64,000 nt of DNA from Diaphorobacter caeni (GTDB taxonomy: Bacteria; Pseudomonadota; Gammaproteobacteria; Burkholderiales; Burkholderiaceae_C), in assembly GCF_015354245.1 (NCBI RefSeq), contig NZ_JADKYZ010000009.1, forward strand, positions 248,001 through 312,000, given 5' to 3'. Of this stretch, positions 60,152-64,000 are shown in pieces. Positions within the stretch are counted from its first letter, which is position 1, and each line of letters begins with the position of its first letter. The position numbers were made by a program, and so were the translations under genes. The notes under the pieces were generated by a model, which was given only the letters and a program-made list of their open reading frames with translations, was not told the origin of the DNA and searched no databases.

Positions 60152-61642
60152 TCAAATCAGCACAATGTCGTACTGCTCCTGCGCCATGTCCGTCTCGGAA
60201 TGCAGCGAGATCGGTTTGCCGATGAAGTCCGACAGACCGGCCAGATGCTGGCTTTCCTCGTCGAGGAACAGCTCGACCACCTTGGCCGAGGCGATGACGC
60301 GGAATTCCTTGGGGTTGAACTGGCGGGCTTCGCGAAGGAGTTCGCGGAGGATTTCGTAGCAGACGGTGCGCGAGGTCTTGACCTGGCCGACGCCCTGGCA
60401 GGTGGGACACGGCTCGCAGAGCATGTGGGCCAGTGATTCGCGGGTGCGCTTGCGGGTCATCTCGACGAGGCCGAGCTGCGAGAAGGAACCGACCATCGTC
60501 TTCACGCGATCGCGCGAGAGCTGTTTGCGGAATTCGCTGAGCACCTGGCCCTGGTGTTCTTCACGCACCATGTCGATGAAGTCGACGATGACGATGCCGC
60601 CCAGATTGCGCAGGCGCAGCTGACGTGCGATGGCGCCCGCGGCTTCGAGGTTGGTCTTGAAGATGGTGTCGTCGAAATTGCGTGCGCCGACGTAGCCTCC
60701 GGTGTTCACGTCGATGGTGGTCAGCGCCTCGGTCTGGTCGACGATCAGGTAGCCGCCGGACTTCAGATCCACCCGTTTGCCGAGTGCCTTGGCGACGTCC
60801 TCATCGATGGAGTACAGGTCGAAGATCGGTCGCTCCATCTTGTAGAGCTGCAGCTTGGCCGCCGCAGCGGGCATGAACTCCTTGCCGAAATCCTGCATCA
60901 CGGCGAACTGTTCGCGGGAATCGATGCGGATCGACTGGGTGTGCTCGCTCACCAGATCCCGCAGCACACGCTGCAGGAGATTCAGATCCTGATAGAGCAG
61001 GCTTTTGGGCGGCTGGCGCAGCGCGGATTCGCGGATGCCGCTCCAGGTCTTGCGCAGATAGGCGATGTCCTCGGCCAGCTCTTCGTCGGTTGCATCTTCG
61101 CCGTTGGTGCGCAGGATGAAGCCGCCACCGCCGCCCGTGGACTTGTCGCCCACCAGCGCCTGCAGCCGGTTGCGCAGCGCCTCGCGCTCGTTGAGCGGAA
61201 TCTTCTGCGACACGCCGACATGGTCGTCCTGCGGCAGAAACACCAGCAGACGCCCGGCGATGCTGACCTGCGTGGACAGGCGCGCGCCCTTGGTGCCGAT
61301 GGGGTCCTTGATGACCTGCACCATCAGCGCCTGGCCTTCGAAAACCTGCTTTTCGATGGGGACCAGAGGCTCGGTCTTGTTGCGCATGGCCATGGGCGGT
61401 TCGCCGCCTTCGTTACGCTGCCAGACATCGGCCACGTGCAGGAAGGCCGCGCGCTCGAGGCCGATGTCGATGAAGGCCGACTGCATGCCGGGCAGCACGC
61501 GCGAGACCTTGCCCAGATAGATGTTGCCGACCAGGCCGCGTTCCAGCGTGCGTTCGACGTGCAGTTCCTGAACCGCACCGTGCTCCACTACCGCGACGCG
61601 GGTTTCCTGTGGTGACCAGTTGATGAGAATGTCTTGTTGCAT
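60152..61642 (-). CDS. rng: Ribonuclease G
   Basis: 496 residues. The S1 domain is at about 39-128 (GLVGNIYLGKVSRVLPGMQS). The RNase E/G catalytic region has GGYLIVDQTEALTTIDVNTG and GGIVIVDFIDMVREEHQGQV, supplying the two metal-binding Asp. The Zn-link is CEPCPTCQGVG. It processes 16S rRNA 5' ends and takes part in mRNA decay. A core host gene. Confidence 0.95.
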   Translation of the reverse strand: MQQDILINWSPQETRVAVVEHGAVQELHVERTLERGLVGNIYLGKVSRVLPGMQSAFIDIGLERAAFLHVADVWQRNEGGEPPMAMRNKTEPLVPIEKQVFEGQALMVQVIKDPIGTKGARLSTQVSIAGRLLVFLPQDDHVGVSQKIPLNEREALRNRLQALVGDKSTGGGGGFILRTNGEDATDEELAEDIAYLRKTWSGIRESALRQPPKSLLYQDLNLLQRVLRDLVSEHTQSIRIDSREQFAVMQDFGKEFMPAAAAKLQLYKMERPIFDLYSIDEDVAKALGKRVDLKSGGYLIVDQTEALTTIDVNTGGYVGARNFDDTIFKTNLEAAGAIARQLRLRNLGGIVIVDFIDMVREEHQGQVLSEFRKQLSRDRVKTMVGSFSQLGLVEMTRKRTRESLAHMLCEPCPTCQGVGQVKTSRTVCYEILRELLREARQFNPKEFRVIASAKVVELFLDEESQHLAGLSDFIGKPISLHSETDMAQEQYDIVLI

Positions 61643-61708
61643 TGGGCTTTTCGGAAATTGGCTCCATGATGCCTCAATCCGACAACCCTTGGCTGCGAGA
61701 AAGCGACT

Positions 61709-62536
61709 TCAGCCCTCCGTCAATGAGGTCGGCGCATGCATGGCACCGGCCAGCACCGGCTGCAGGCTCACCACCTCGCCCACGATGATCAGGGCCGGCG
61801 GCTTCACCTGATGCTCTGCCGCGAGCGCCTGCAGCGTCTCCAGCGTGCCGCAGATGCAGCGCTGGGTGGGAAGGCTGGCCTGCTCCACCAGCGCTGCTGG
61901 CATGCTGCCCGGCAGGCCGTGGCTTTGCAGCTCGCGGCAGATGACCGGCAGGTTGGCCATGCCCATGTAGAACACCACGGTCTGGCGCGGTCTGGCCAGC
62001 GCATCCCAGTCCAGCTCGGCATCGTGCTCTCCGCGCAGGTGGCCCGTGGCATAGACCAGTGTGGCCGCATGATCGCGATGGGTGAGCGGAATGCCCGCAT
62101 AGGCCCCGGCCCCCTGCGCCGCGGAGATGCCGGGAATCACCTCGAACGGTATGCCGGCAAGCGCCAGCGCCTGCGCCTCCTCACCGCCCCGCCCGAAGAT
62201 GAATCCGTCGCCTCCCTTGAGCCGCACCACGTTCCGCCCACTCAGGGCCAGACGCACCATCAGTTCGATGATGTCCTCCTGCGGCATGGTGTGGTGGCCC
62301 GCGTGCTTGCCCACGTAGATCAGATCGGCCTCGTCGCCCGCAAAGCGCAGCACCTCCTTGCTCACGAGCTGGTCGTAGAGCACCAGCCGCGCGCCGCGCA
62401 GGGCCTTCACCGCGCGCAGCGTGAGCAATTCCGGATCGCCCGGTCCCGAGCCCACCAGCGTCACCCTGCCGGGGCATTCCCCACCGGGTCCCTGCGGCGC
62501 GCGCGCCTTGCGGATTGCATCTTCAACCATGTTCAT
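61709..62536 (-). CDS. cobA: Uroporphyrinogen-III C-methyltransferase (CobA/NirE type)
   Basis: 275 residues from the ATG at 62536 (AGAGG upstream). It has VTLVGSGPGDPELLTLRAVK, YVGKHAGHH, RLKGGDGFIFGRGGEEA and EVIPGISAAQGAGAY. It makes precorrin-2 for siroheme, cobalamin or heme d1. Being divergent from nirS, it may serve heme d1 supply (NirE). Confidence 0.92.
   Translation of the reverse strand: MNMVEDAIRKARAPQGPGGECPGRVTLVGSGPGDPELLTLRAVKALRGARLVLYDQLVSKEVLRFAGDEADLIYVGKHAGHHTMPQEDIIELMVRLALSGRNVVRLKGGDGFIFGRGGEEAQALALAGIPFEVIPGISAAQGAGAYAGIPLTHRDHAATLVYATGHLRGEHDAELDWDALARPRQTVVFYMGMANLPVICRELQSHGLPGSMPAALVEQASLPTQRCICGTLETLQALAAEHQVKPPALIIVGEVVSLQPVLAGAMHAPTSLTEG

Positions 62537-64000
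<1,464 letters not shown>

Noticed and set aside
59950-60440. Overlapping frames between the LysR gene and RNase G
   Set aside because: They mostly cover the RNase G 3' end in other frames, and the residual 200-base gap shows no start signals.

Overview
The window reads as a piece of a high-GC betaproteobacterial chromosome, most likely Comamonadaceae (Burkholderiales). The support is the codon and GC character, Bug/TctC-type periplasmic proteins, an RNase G, a uroporphyrinogen methyltransferase gene divergent from nirS, and an unmistakable temperate prophage. The genus cannot be fixed from sequence reading alone.

Bases 1-24479 are the right-hand part of a lambda-like prophage. A leftward operon starts at a Cro-like gene (11747) and runs through small regulators, a CII-like protein, replication genes (helicase loader, DnaB), RusA, zinc-ribbon and HNH-like proteins to small and large terminase and the portal (cut by the window edge). 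A rightward operon starts at a promoter at 13922-13950. It carries an Arc-like repressor, RecT, a lambda-exonuclease/YqaJ protein, a DEDD exonuclease, a large C5-cytosine methyltransferase with internal repeats, a DUF4224 protein and the integrase. Between them lie the CI repressor, lysogenic cargo (an unknown protein and a nucleotidyltransferase) and a LexA-type box. The same operator/promoter block occurs in inverted orientation upstream of both lytic operons, like PL and PR. The prophage ends in a 54-bp tRNA-Lys 3' fragment, followed by a terminator.

Bases 24638-54240 look like a composite transposon. Two decayed, directly oriented IS5-family (IS903-type) copies of about 1.03 kb flank 27.5 kb of catabolic genes. 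Leftward: livK-H-M-G-F, a complete branched-chain amino-acid type ABC importer. Rightward: a glutamate-semialdehyde-type aldehyde dehydrogenase and a FAD amino-acid oxidase. Then come a LysR regulator, an amidohydrolase, an acyl-CoA dehydrogenase and a CoA ligase, two Bug binding proteins and a 6PGDH-like dehydrogenase. PxpB, PxpC and PxpA homologues follow, with an aminotransferase, a biotin carboxyl carrier, a biotin carboxylase and a second carrier that lacks the biotin lysine. The block ends with an orphan amino-acid binding protein, a PAS-AraC regulator, a quinone reductase, a VOC protein and an enoyl-CoA hydratase. My inference is import of an amide or lactam, biotin-dependent activation and ring opening by a split carboxylase related to urea carboxylase, then transamination/oxidation and CoA-dependent breakdown. 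The substrate is unknown.

Bases 54241-64000 are host flank: a group of exported hydrolases plus a cupin/carboxymuconolactone-decarboxylase fusion and an aldo-keto reductase, divergent from a LysR gene. RNase G, a SUMT (CobA/NirE type) and the start of nirS (cytochrome cd1 nitrite reductase) follow; the last suggests a denitrifier.
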